Notes under the pieces: model-generated
Database searches by the model: none
Told to the model about the DNA's origin: nothing
Seen by the model: only the letters and a program-made list of their open reading frames with translations
Made by a program: the position numbers and the translations under genes
Origin: an uncultured Fidelibacterota bacterium
GTDB taxonomy: Bacteria > Fidelibacterota > Marinisomatia > Marinisomatales > UBA1611
DNA: 64,000 nt
Assembly (NCBI GenBank): GCA_913043235.1
Contig: CAJWLO010000002.1
Span: 1-64,000, forward strand
Direction: 5' to 3'
In this document: positions 8,409 through 16,984 of the stretch, in pieces
Layout: the number at the start of each line of letters is the position of its first letter
Numbering within the stretch: the stretch's first letter is position 1

Positions 8409-10007
8409 ATGAGAAATTATTTTATTTTTTTTATTTTCGCTCTTATAGTTATCACCATTATGAATTGTGATGATTCTAGTATTGCAATTCCTGGTAATTA
8501 TAAAGATCTGGATCAGAAAAACCCGGTAAATGGCGGTGTTGACTGGTATGAAGGGTTTGAAGGTGAGCAGGGCAGAGGGAAAATAGATGAGAATAGTCAA
8601 TCTGGTGTTCCCCTGGGAGCGCTCAATGTGGAAGATGAGAATCCAGATGATGAACATTCATTTACAATTGTTGATCAGACACCAATTTCATCAGCTTTTG
8701 CTATAGCAAAAGTGGAGAATGATTGGGTATTAAAACTAAATACCGATGCCCTTGATTATGAAGCACTCATCTCCAGTAATCAATCCAGTGATTTAACTGT
8801 TTCTATCAGGGCCACTGATGATAGTATAGAAAAATTATCAGGTGATTTCGAGACTACTATTTCTGTAAAAAATGTAAATGAAAAACCAGGTTTTACAAAT
8901 ACCTGGATTATCCCGACATCTGCAAATGAAGGTTACCCCTATGGATTTGATATAGACTGGGATGATCCTGATGCAGGTGATAACCTTGTTTTCACAGTGC
9001 CGGAAAAACCTGGATGGATTACTGCGGATGCCGCCGGTGTTCTTTCAGGCACTCCGGGGTCGAGTGATGTTAGTGGGACTAATGATGTAAGGCTTGTGGT
9101 TACTGATGAAGGCGGCTTGTATGCACAGCATGACTTCACAATTAATGTAATTGGCAACCTGCCACCTTATTTTACAGGTAGCCGGATTACGACTGCTTTA
9201 GGTAACCTTTTATATGAGCATCAAGTTACATGGAATGATCCCAATCCAAATGATCAGCTTACTTTTTCGGTAATATCACACCCCGCTTGGCTTTCATGGG
9301 ACTCTAACGGAAATCTAAGTGGAACTCCTACCGAGAATGATGTGGGTGTTACCAATACTGTTGTAATATCAATTGCAGATCAATTAGGGGCTTTTGAGAG
9401 CAGTCAATTTAATATCGTTATCAATGATTTAGTTTCTGATGACTTTTTGATTGAAGATAATAGCAATTTGGTCGCATATGCTAAAATATCAGACATAACA
9501 CCGTCTCTTTCAGAAGATGCTACTCTAAACTTATCAGATTCTGAAACAATTTGGGCCACTTCATCTACTCAAGTATCTAGTACAACCTATACTAATAATG
9601 TAGGCACAACTTATACATTTTCTAGTTCTGGTACCATTTACACATATAGTATTAGGGCAAGTCTTAGCAGAGATGCCCGTGGCGAATGTTATACAATGGG
9701 TAAAATAAGGGCGTCATCTCTAAGTGGTTTTCATTACTCTGTCTCAGCAGTGATTGATAACTCTGGTGAAGATGGCCAGACTCAGTTAGAAGTATACTGC
9801 AAAAATTATTATACAGGGGCTTCTATATATAATACTAATAGTAATTACAATATTGCTACTGATCAAAAACTTATAAATCAATCTGGTGATATTACTGATC
9901 CAGGAGAATACGAATTTTTCATAAAATTAGGTATTCGCGATCTGAATTCTGATACAGCCCAGGATATACCCGATGCTAGCTTTACATTAACCCTTGAAAA
10001 AATATAA
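8409..10007 (+). CDS. Lipoprotein with cadherin-like and Ig-like domains
   Basis: The first gene of a tight five-gene operon. The N-terminus is a lipoprotein signal: a hydrophobic run, then 'ITIMNC' with Cys at about residue 20, so it should be lipid-anchored. Residues about 70-160 resemble a cadherin repeat (acidic 'DENPDDEHSF', 'TDALDYEA', 'VSIRATDDS', 'VKNVNEKPGF'). Residues about 160-250 and 250-345 are two putative Ig (He_PIG) domains, each with a 'P.W...D..G.LSGTP' core. The last 180 residues are Ser/Thr/Tyr-rich beta structure that I cannot name. These folds usually bind calcium and other proteins or sugars at the cell surface. Its place directly before a GldL-like gene is where gldK, also a lipoprotein gene, sits in Bacteroidota gldKLMN operons. 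The sequence is unrelated to GldK. Confidence 0.72.
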   Translation: MRNYFIFFIFALIVITIMNCDDSSIAIPGNYKDLDQKNPVNGGVDWYEGFEGEQGRGKIDENSQSGVPLGALNVEDENPDDEHSFTIVDQTPISSAFAIAKVENDWVLKLNTDALDYEALISSNQSSDLTVSIRATDDSIEKLSGDFETTISVKNVNEKPGFTNTWIIPTSANEGYPYGFDIDWDDPDAGDNLVFTVPEKPGWITADAAGVLSGTPGSSDVSGTNDVRLVVTDEGGLYAQHDFTINVIGNLPPYFTGSRITTALGNLLYEHQVTWNDPNPNDQLTFSVISHPAWLSWDSNGNLSGTPTENDVGVTNTVVISIADQLGAFESSQFNIVINDLVSDDFLIEDNSNLVAYAKISDITPSLSEDATLNLSDSETIWATSSTQVSSTTYTNNVGTTYTFSSSGTIYTYSIRASLSRDARGECYTMGKIRASSLSGFHYSVSAVIDNSGEDGQTQLEVYCKNYYTGASIYNTNSNYNIATDQKLINQSGDITDPGEYEFFIKLGIRDLNSDTAQDIPDASFTLTLEKI

Positions 10008-10023
10008 AAAGAGGAAATAAATA

Positions 10024-10431
10024 ATGAAAATTAGACAAGATATGAATGCCAGGACAGCTATGGTATATGGTGGAGCAGCATTTCTTTTGGTGATTGTTGG
10101 CTTTAGGTCAATTGTGGCTACTATTGATCCTGATCATATCGGGGTCATGACCTACTTATCGATCATTGCCATCTTACTGGAATTTGTACTACTTATTTTC
10201 TATGCTCAAAGTATATACAATCTTGGGGATGAAGAAGGAGGAGGAGACAGCCATGGGCAAACCAGTAAAAATGTTGGCACTATGGATAGCAAAGAATTAT
10301 CAGAACTGACTGCTGCGGTAACTAAAGTTGCAGAAATGGGAGAAGGATTATCGAATCTTGCAAATGATAGACTACGCGACGAGGTGAAAAAAGAAGTAAA
10401 TGATATTCTCACCAGAGCTATTAAGAAATAG
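10024..10431 (+). CDS. Small two-helix membrane protein, GldL-like topology
   Basis: A strong GAGGAAAT ribosome site precedes the ATG, 16 bases after the previous gene. The protein has two N-terminal transmembrane helices (about residues 12-33 and 40-62) joined by a short acidic turn, then a cytosolic tail of about 70 residues that is mostly charged helix. Helix 1 contains Arg28 and helix 2 contains Glu53, both inside otherwise hydrophobic sequence. GldL of the type IX secretion/gliding motor has this layout, with charged residues inside its two helices, including an essential Glu in helix 2. It is shorter than GldL (135 against roughly 200 residues). The next gene is single-pass with a large periplasmic part, as GldM is. 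I infer a proton-driven motor pair; no sequence search supports it yet. Confidence 0.5.
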   Translation: MKIRQDMNARTAMVYGGAAFLLVIVGFRSIVATIDPDHIGVMTYLSIIAILLEFVLLIFYAQSIYNLGDEEGGGDSHGQTSKNVGTMDSKELSELTAAVTKVAEMGEGLSNLANDRLRDEVKKEVNDILTRAIKK

Positions 10432-10441
10432 GTCCTAAGTT

Positions 10442-11875
10442 ATGAAAAAAGTTGAAGTTTATTTCCTGATAAATCTTGGTGCGATATTAAGCCTTTTTGC
10501 AATTGAAGGTGAACTCTCAATATATATGCGTCGTCAGAATGATATTCTTCTCACTGCTGCAGATGATAAACTTAAGACTTTGGTAGAAATCAACAATGTG
10601 AAGTCAAACTTTGAGAATGAAGAATTTTACCAGTTAACTTTTGATCTGGATGGAGAATATGAAAAAGGCACCGTTGAGTTTGAGCCCAGTTTTACTACCC
10701 CAATACTTGATGTGGGATCTGGCGGAGATGTTGCCATAAATGATTCTATGATCTGGGAATTGGATTCTGTGAGTTATGAAGCCATGGAAGGATCAAAATA
10801 TGCTTTAAATGTAAAACTATCATCGGTGGGTGAAGAATATATCAATAAACCCTATGATGTGAATCTAGGAATAAAATTTATCCCTGAAATTTCAGAAGAA
10901 ACTGTTGACGGCTGGGGTGAAGCCTTTGGTGATTATAAGGTTGCTGATAAGCTGTACAATATTATCAATGAAAAAGTTGCTCGAGAAGGGAAATTCGCCA
11001 TTGAAAAGATATTCGATTCCCCCGTCACCCTTATTTATATGGATGGTCTTCAGTCAGAATTTTTTGTGATTTTTGATAAGGAAAAGTATACAGTTTTGAG
11101 AGGCCTAAACTGGCAAATACCTTTCAGTGTTGGAGGTGTGAATACGGACAAGGACTTTACCGTCTCGGTAGAAGGAGGCAAGGATCTTGTGAAAGAACTT
11201 GTGAAAGGTCTGCCAAGGACTTTTCTTAAAGGAATTGGTAAAAGTGATGGCACCATTGAAGTGGTAGGGCTGAGGTCAAAGGATAAAAAATCAAGCCTTG
11301 CCAGTACAGAAGTTGTTGTTGTGGACCCTGCATATAGTTCACCCGCTGAAGAAAATGAAATATACACTGGTGAACAATATGTTTTTGACAGCAGGGTCAA
11401 AGATGTGGATCGGGATCGAATTTCTGTCAAAGTCTCCGGCACCGCAATGGGGGCGAATGTCTATAATTCATATAGAGCAAATTTCACTCCTAAGAAAGAA
11501 GGGAAGCTTAAGCTGGAAACGTTTGTTGATGGTGTTGCTGTCCGTAATCTTGTGCACAATGTCACCGTTAAAAAGATTCCACCGCCTAAGCTTACCTTTA
11601 AACGTTTGGGAAAGCGTACCAATAATATGCTTTTGACTGTTACCACATATGGCAATAAGAATGGAAAAAATAAGGTTGTCCCGCTGTCTGGTGTATATGG
11701 ACGGCTTGAAGAAGAACAGAAGGAGAAGAGAGTAGGAAATAGGAGAGTAGTAAAATACAGTTTTGAGATGGATGAACCACAGTTTGGGTCCACTACTACG
11801 ATTAAGATTAAGGTGATAGACAAATATAAAAAGCAATCAGTCTCTGATAATGAATTTGAATACTATGATAACTAG
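10442..11875 (+). CDS. Single-pass periplasmic beta-domain protein in GldM position
   Basis: One N-terminal hydrophobic helix (residues about 6-26, with 'FLINLGAILSLFAIEGEL') is followed by about 450 extracytoplasmic residues. These are mainly beta structure. The last 180 residues contain two Ig-like stretches ('EIYTGEQYVFDSRVKDVDRDRISVKV' region and the 'PPPKLTFKRL' region). A helical insert lies near residues 155-200. The size (477 against about 510 residues), the topology and the place after a GldL-like gene all match GldM, whose periplasmic part is a chain of Ig-like domains. I see no clear GldM signature residues, and the helix could be a cleaved signal instead. So the GldM link rests on architecture and synteny only. 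The stop overlaps the next gene by 11 bases. Confidence 0.5.
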   Translation: MKKVEVYFLINLGAILSLFAIEGELSIYMRRQNDILLTAADDKLKTLVEINNVKSNFENEEFYQLTFDLDGEYEKGTVEFEPSFTTPILDVGSGGDVAINDSMIWELDSVSYEAMEGSKYALNVKLSSVGEEYINKPYDVNLGIKFIPEISEETVDGWGEAFGDYKVADKLYNIINEKVAREGKFAIEKIFDSPVTLIYMDGLQSEFFVIFDKEKYTVLRGLNWQIPFSVGGVNTDKDFTVSVEGGKDLVKELVKGLPRTFLKGIGKSDGTIEVVGLRSKDKKSSLASTEVVVVDPAYSSPAEENEIYTGEQYVFDSRVKDVDRDRISVKVSGTAMGANVYNSYRANFTPKKEGKLKLETFVDGVAVRNLVHNVTVKKIPPPKLTFKRLGKRTNNMLLTVTTYGNKNGKNKVVPLSGVYGRLEEEQKEKRVGNRRVVKYSFEMDEPQFGSTTTIKIKVIDKYKKQSVSDNEFEYYDN

Positions 11876-13619
11876 GAAAATAGTAAGGATTCTTATTTCA
11901 CTGTTGACAGCGGTGATTTTTTCACAGGGTGAATCGCTCTATTGGGAAGTTGCGGACCCTATCGTAAATAGTGAATTCATCGAAGCATATATTAATAAGC
12001 TAATAGAAACTGATAAATTTGAAGACAATACGATCCAGGCATCTCATTCGATCATTATCCAGATGGCTCTTATGCCTGATGCAGTTGAACTTAAAAAACT
12101 GAAAGCCAAGAACTATCAGATGGGAGAATATCAGTCCTTCCTAATGGATCAGGTAGAAAAAATGGATCCATCGCTCGTTGAGCATCTTATGTCTAGGGAA
12201 TATAAATGGAAAGATGTGAGCAGGAGGGACCTTTCAGAGCTGGAAATGTATAGTACGCTGGATAATGTACTGCAGGAACGAAGTTTTAAGGATGCGAGAG
12301 ATGCGTTCTGGTGGACAAATTCTCAGTTTGATGTCTCTACCGATATGACTGCTTTCATCCGGCAGAAGACAGGCAGCCTAGCATTTCGTTTGGAGTCTGG
12401 CCTGCCAGTCCTGGGTCTATATCGGCACCTTTCAAAAAATCTAAACCTTGGGATCTCCAATGATATTGCCAGTACTTATATTATTATTCCCGGCGTAACC
12501 ACCACTAGAATTGCTGCAGGGATTGAACATCCCGTCGAGGCCGTATATGGGGCAGGATTCAAATTTGATACCCATGCACTTGGTGGACAGATAAATTACA
12601 TGGATGTTGGCGTTGATTTTGAAGCGAAAAATACTTACAGCCGTAAACACTTGGTTATACCTGCTTCCAGCGGTGTACTTTACTGGAGCAATACGTTCGG
12701 CCTGAATAGAAAAGTACTTACAGAATATGGGACTAGTGTCAAGGATCAGAAAAAGGCGAAAGAAATTGCTGCTCGGGAGCTTACTAGGTCCAGGCAATGG
12801 AAAACTAAAAAAGGTACCTTATATGAGGGGCGATTTGTAAAAGTTGAGAATGAAAAAGCATATATCGTCATGGAAAAAAATTCCCAGGCCCATAAGGAAG
12901 CAGAAAAGGGACGCAAGTGGACCTCCCGATCTGGAAATGAGATCCATGCATCGTTGGATCAGCAGGGAAAAACCGAAGTGATCCTGCTTAGAAAGAAGGA
13001 TAAAAAACCAGTAAAATTAAAAATTGCTGATCTGAGTGACAGTGATCAGAAATTTCTGAAGAAATTGGTTTGGGACGGTAAAAAGGTTGGATCTCTCTCC
13101 CTACAGTCACTTAATGATGAAGATCAAAAATTAATACGTATCGCGAATGCTGTTATACGAGAAAGATCGGGAAAAGGAAGAGAAATTAAGGTTAGTCAGC
13201 CGTTTGCTTCTTTAAGGCTAAAAGCTGGTCTATCTTTTACTCAATTTATTCATGGACGCATAGATTTGGCTAATCCTGATGTAGTCGATGATGTAGATAT
13301 TTTTTCCATAACAGACAGAATTAACGGGGCAGAAGCATTAGGGTTTTTTGTAAAAGTGGAAGGAGTAACGGATAATAAAAAAAGCAAATCCTATTTCCAG
13401 TTTAATTCATCGGGAAGCGGGTTTAAGTCTGTTGGTTTTGGACTAGAACATAATGTATGGAAAAGGATTAACCTGGGTGTGGACTGTGTTCTTTATCCTC
13501 GGGGAAGTGGTATTGAGTTTCGGTCTGATAAGGAATATCCAGATAAAACATGGACATGGCATCCTGGAGGTAAAGGTGGTGTATTGCTTTTTGCTCCCTA
13601 TATGGCGATCCAATTTTAA
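11865..13619 (+). CDS. Outer-membrane protein with central SHD1-like module
   Basis: I use ATG 11865 because it begins the signal peptide directly (MITRKIVRILISLLTAVIFSQG). An in-frame ATG at 11850 would add five residues. The N-terminal 140 residues are helical. The region from about 150 to 300 is beta-rich and barrel-like ('NLNLGISNDIASTYIIIPG'). Residues about 309-401 look like Sla1 homology domain 1 modules: 'RQWKTKKGTLYEGRFV' with a second 'RKWTSRSGNEIHA', ending 'IADLSDSDQKFLKKL'. The C-terminal 160 residues return to barrel-like strands and end 'APYMAIQF', with a terminal Phe. SHD1 modules are peptide-binding in eukaryotes and occur in bacteria with unknown roles. An SHD1 set inside a likely barrel is unusual. 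It is the fourth gene of the operon. Confidence 0.6.
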   Translation: MITRKIVRILISLLTAVIFSQGESLYWEVADPIVNSEFIEAYINKLIETDKFEDNTIQASHSIIIQMALMPDAVELKKLKAKNYQMGEYQSFLMDQVEKMDPSLVEHLMSREYKWKDVSRRDLSELEMYSTLDNVLQERSFKDARDAFWWTNSQFDVSTDMTAFIRQKTGSLAFRLESGLPVLGLYRHLSKNLNLGISNDIASTYIIIPGVTTTRIAAGIEHPVEAVYGAGFKFDTHALGGQINYMDVGVDFEAKNTYSRKHLVIPASSGVLYWSNTFGLNRKVLTEYGTSVKDQKKAKEIAARELTRSRQWKTKKGTLYEGRFVKVENEKAYIVMEKNSQAHKEAEKGRKWTSRSGNEIHASLDQQGKTEVILLRKKDKKPVKLKIADLSDSDQKFLKKLVWDGKKVGSLSLQSLNDEDQKLIRIANAVIRERSGKGREIKVSQPFASLRLKAGLSFTQFIHGRIDLANPDVVDDVDIFSITDRINGAEALGFFVKVEGVTDNKKSKSYFQFNSSGSGFKSVGFGLEHNVWKRINLGVDCVLYPRGSGIEFRSDKEYPDKTWTWHPGGKGGVLLFAPYMAIQF

Positions 13620-13634
13620 GGTAGAGTGCATTAA

Positions 13635-15926
13635 ATGATTGAACATATTCGTTCCTATTTTTTTATAATTGCTGTTGCCATTGTTTTATTGACAACTGCA
13701 GGGCGGGCACAAAATGTCCAGGCGGTGAATGATAATATCATGCTGAAAGAGGATGAAGCAAAGATTATTGATGTACTGAAAAATGATAAGTTAGAGAGTC
13801 GTGATAACCTAGATTTGATTATACTCTCCACGCCTAGTCTTGGTACTGCAGAACTTCAGGGGTTTAATATATCATTTATTCCCAATGCAAATGTAAGTGG
13901 CACTGATGAATTCAAATATTCAATCGATGATGGGTTTTCTTCTGATACAGCAAAAATTAAGATCACTATTGTTCCAATGAATGATGTGCCAATTTCTATA
14001 GATCTAGAAAACAACAGTATAGCTGAGAATGGGGCTGACGTGACCCTCATAGGAGAATTATCCACGATAGACCCTGATTTAGATGATTCGTTTGAATATT
14101 CTTTCTCTGATGAAGGAGAAAATGATAACGCATATTTTGAAATCAGGGATAGATCCATTTATTCAAATATAAGTTTCGATTATGAGTTGCGGGATAGTTA
14201 TAAACTTATGGTAACGAGTAAGGATAAAAGTGATAAAAAGGTTACCAGTGAAATTTTAGTAAATATAATTGATGTGAATGAAGCACCGAGATTTATAGAA
14301 AATCCTGAGTTGACAATTTCTCATCCAGAGGAGAATGAAAAAATAGTTGCAAAATTGATGGCAGAAGATCCAGATCTTGATCAAGATTATGTTAAGTATA
14401 AGGTGGTTGGCGGCGATGATAAAGGACGTTTCAAGATTCTTCGTAGTGGAGAATTGGCGTTTCTCAGAGAACCTGATTATGAATCACCCAAAGATGCAAA
14501 TGGGGATAATACCTACCATGTCAAATTTAGGGTAACAGATTCCAAGGATAAAAACCTATTTGTTGAAGGATCGGCTTCGATAACTATTGCGGACGAGATA
14601 GAAAAATCTATCGAGAGCCTTGACAGCAGAAAATACATTGCTTGGACCGTAGATCATATGCCATATCATATCTTGATGGAAGATGCTATCGATGATTATA
14701 TAAGTCTACGATTTGCAGTTGGGGCAGACGATGATGGTGCTTCATCCATTGAAGATGGTGATGATGAATTTATTAGCCAAATGCACCCAAGTGATCAGAT
14801 TATTATTGTGCAGGAAAAGGGGAACACAGAACAGATTCATCAGATTTGGTATGGTAATGGTGTAAATTATACAATTATTAATCGAGAAAGAGTTGACTGG
14901 GTTTTAAGCCAGGATATCCAGCAGGTTCTTATAGAAAAAAGCCAGTACCTTAATAGTGAGTCTGAGGTTGTTTTCTTTCAGAACGAAAGTGAGAGACTTT
15001 TGGCGGGCTACAGTTCCAAATTCGCTGTCTGGCATCCAAATAATTTTATGATGTCCTTGCAAGGGTTCTCCATGCGGTCTAACCTGGTTCAATATGCAGC
15101 AAATATGTCTGTCGGAAATGAATTGATTGGCTTACCAGGTGTCACCGCAGGATCTACAGAGCTTGGTGTGGCCACCCGAAATTCAGAATTTGGATTTCGC
15201 TTGCCAGTCGGTTTCAGTTTAGGTTCACTGGGGAAGTTGGATGATCCAAAGTATTTGAGCTCAGATTACCCAGGCCTTTATAGTAAAATCAATATTGATA
15301 ATATGTTTTCAACTAGGACCGACTTTCATGCGTTAATGGGTTTCTCGTTTTATCCTAAAACTATTGGGAGTCCGATAAAGAACACGAATTTTTTCAATAC
15401 AGATAGTGTTAAGGAAGAAGATCGTTACATAAATATCTTGGATATGTATGCCTTGATGGCTACCACGGTTGAAGTACCTCTACAATTGCCATTTTTTGCT
15501 AAAATGACAGCAACTCCCGGATTGCATTATCTGAAAGTTGCCCACAGAAGCAAGAGTGAAGAAGGCCTTTACGATCGTACCTTTCACCAGTCGGGATCAA
15601 AAGTAATTGATATTGATGAGGGTCGTTCATTTAGCCGCTACTGGGGCTTATTCGTTCGTTTTGATATTCTGGGAAAGATCGGTCAAAAACCGGAATTCCT
15701 TGAAAGAGTGAAATATTTTGATTTTATCAATATTAGCGACGTTCCTTTTTATGAAATATCCTTCCAGTTGATTTCATCGCTTAATACTATCACAACCTTA
15801 AACTTAAATATTTATGATAACTTGGCATTTACCATTACAAGGTATAATACAACTGGAGATATTCAAGGTAACTGGCTACCGGAAAAAAATACCTGGTTTG
15901 GGCTGAAATATCGCGGGAACTTTTGA
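13635..15926 (+). CDS. Cadherin-domain surface protein with barrel-like C-terminus
   Basis: It has a signal peptide (residues 1-25, ending GRAQ). Residues about 28-115 are a bacterial tandem-Ig/VCBS-type domain ('AVNDNIMLKEDEAKIIDVLKND', 'PNANVSGTDEFKYSIDDG'). Residues about 116-215 and 216-318 are two cadherin-like repeats with calcium-type motifs ('TIDPDLDDSFEY', 'NIIDVNEAPRF', 'AEDPDLDQDYVKY', 'DYESPKDANGDN'). From about 320 on the protein is novel to me, with long acidic loops ('GADDDGASSIEDGDDEF'). The last 250 residues alternate like beta strands and end 'KYRGNF', with a terminal Phe, as outer-membrane barrels do. It is the last gene of the operon. The shared cadherin-like folds at both ends of the operon suggest its surface proteins bind one another or a common ligand. 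Confidence 0.68.
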   Translation: MIEHIRSYFFIIAVAIVLLTTAGRAQNVQAVNDNIMLKEDEAKIIDVLKNDKLESRDNLDLIILSTPSLGTAELQGFNISFIPNANVSGTDEFKYSIDDGFSSDTAKIKITIVPMNDVPISIDLENNSIAENGADVTLIGELSTIDPDLDDSFEYSFSDEGENDNAYFEIRDRSIYSNISFDYELRDSYKLMVTSKDKSDKKVTSEILVNIIDVNEAPRFIENPELTISHPEENEKIVAKLMAEDPDLDQDYVKYKVVGGDDKGRFKILRSGELAFLREPDYESPKDANGDNTYHVKFRVTDSKDKNLFVEGSASITIADEIEKSIESLDSRKYIAWTVDHMPYHILMEDAIDDYISLRFAVGADDDGASSIEDGDDEFISQMHPSDQIIIVQEKGNTEQIHQIWYGNGVNYTIINRERVDWVLSQDIQQVLIEKSQYLNSESEVVFFQNESERLLAGYSSKFAVWHPNNFMMSLQGFSMRSNLVQYAANMSVGNELIGLPGVTAGSTELGVATRNSEFGFRLPVGFSLGSLGKLDDPKYLSSDYPGLYSKINIDNMFSTRTDFHALMGFSFYPKTIGSPIKNTNFFNTDSVKEEDRYINILDMYALMATTVEVPLQLPFFAKMTATPGLHYLKVAHRSKSEEGLYDRTFHQSGSKVIDIDEGRSFSRYWGLFVRFDILGKIGQKPEFLERVKYFDFINISDVPFYEISFQLISSLNTITTLNLNIYDNLAFTITRYNTTGDIQGNWLPEKNTWFGLKYRGNF

Positions 15927-16000
15927 TCTATATGATTGGTCAGTAGCCCGGACTTAAAACTATAAGGGTACTTATATAAATAATTTATAAAGAAGGAAGT

Positions 16001-16658
16001 ATGAATCTACTCAAATATATTTCCCAAATATCATTTTATGTTCTATCAACAGTATTATTGAAAACACATCATTTAAAATAAATTACTTACCATTGAGTAT
16101 TGATAGTGTGCTGATGGTGCCACTTTATATATATTGATATTAAATCCGGATGCAGCTAATAAGTTTGTAACAGAAGCTCAAGAAGTGAGCTTGACCTTTG
16201 GGTTTGGGCATATTCCAGATATTGATAATATTAATGGGAGTGAGTATGATCTCCGAATATCGCAAGATATTACAATTGTTACAGAAAGTAAGGGTAGTTT
16301 TTCAGGTATACCTGATGGGTGGGGGTACGTACCTGGGATCACATTGGTAATACATTATACAACTATGGGAAATAATACGGATTTTGGAATTCCAAAGGAT
16401 TTATCATTGTATCCAGTGTATCCCAATCCCTTCCATCCTACAACTGTTATAAGGTATGATATCCCAAAAAATAGTGATGTAAGTTTTTCGGGATATGATT
16501 TGCGAGGCAGGTTGGTAAAAAGGTTAATGAGCAAAAGGTCTAATCTTGGAAGGTACCATTACAGATGTGTACCAGATATGGTTACTTCTGGTGTATATAT
16601 ACTAAGGATGAAAACTAAAGAAAAAGTATTCAATCAGAAGGTCACTTACATTAAATGA
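16001..16658 (+). pseudogene. Broken T9SS-cargo gene (signal peptide and tail in different frames)
   Basis: A strong ribosome site (AGAAGGAAG) precedes ATG 16001, which encodes a signal-like peptide (MNLLKYISQISFYVLSTVLL) that stops at 16081 after 26 codons. A different frame is open from about 16107 to 16658. Its 174-codon part from the TTG at 16134 encodes a beta-rich segment and a degraded T9SS tail: 'VYPNPFHPTTVIRYDI' (His in place of Asn), 'SGYDLRGRLV', 'TSGVYILRM' and 'FNQKVTYIK'. The two halves together would make a small T9SS-exported protein, so I read this as one gene broken by a frameshift and stop. The alternative, a true 174-residue protein from a TTG start, would lack any export signal. 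Confidence 0.55.
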
Positions 16659-16984
16659 TCAACTTAGTTAGAATATATTTGGGTGTAGAGTAAATATATA
16701 TTTTCATTGTAGCTATATTGTGATTGAGTGGTATTGAAGTAGTTTATTTTCTACTGGTCATCGATGTCCTTCTTTATTTTAGTTTAACAGAAAATAGGAT
16801 AAGTGAATTTATAAATTAAAGTAATACTTTAAGTGATGAAAGTATATTAAAAAATATTCAAAATTAACATTAAAATAACTTAATATATTAATACTATAAA
16901 TTCTAATATTAGCAGATTTAGGGTCTTTCTTTAAATAAAAAAAAGTTTTGACTCCATTGTAATAGAATTGTATTTTTACTTACT
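16659..16984. promoter_or_regulatory. AT-rich promoter region before the 1445-aa gene
   Basis: This 326-base stretch is about three quarters A+T and has no credible gene. TTGACT at 16948-16953 and TATTTT at 16971-16976 are 17 bases apart and make a plausible sigma-70 type promoter. The start of transcription would fall at about 16983, two bases before the ATG at 16985, and there is no ribosome site. The mRNA may therefore be leaderless. Confidence 0.35.

Noticed and set aside
11298-11836. Long overlapping frames on both strands inside the GldM-like gene
   Set aside because: They lack ribosome sites and protein-like composition, and the + strand gene has a clear operon fit. They are shadows.
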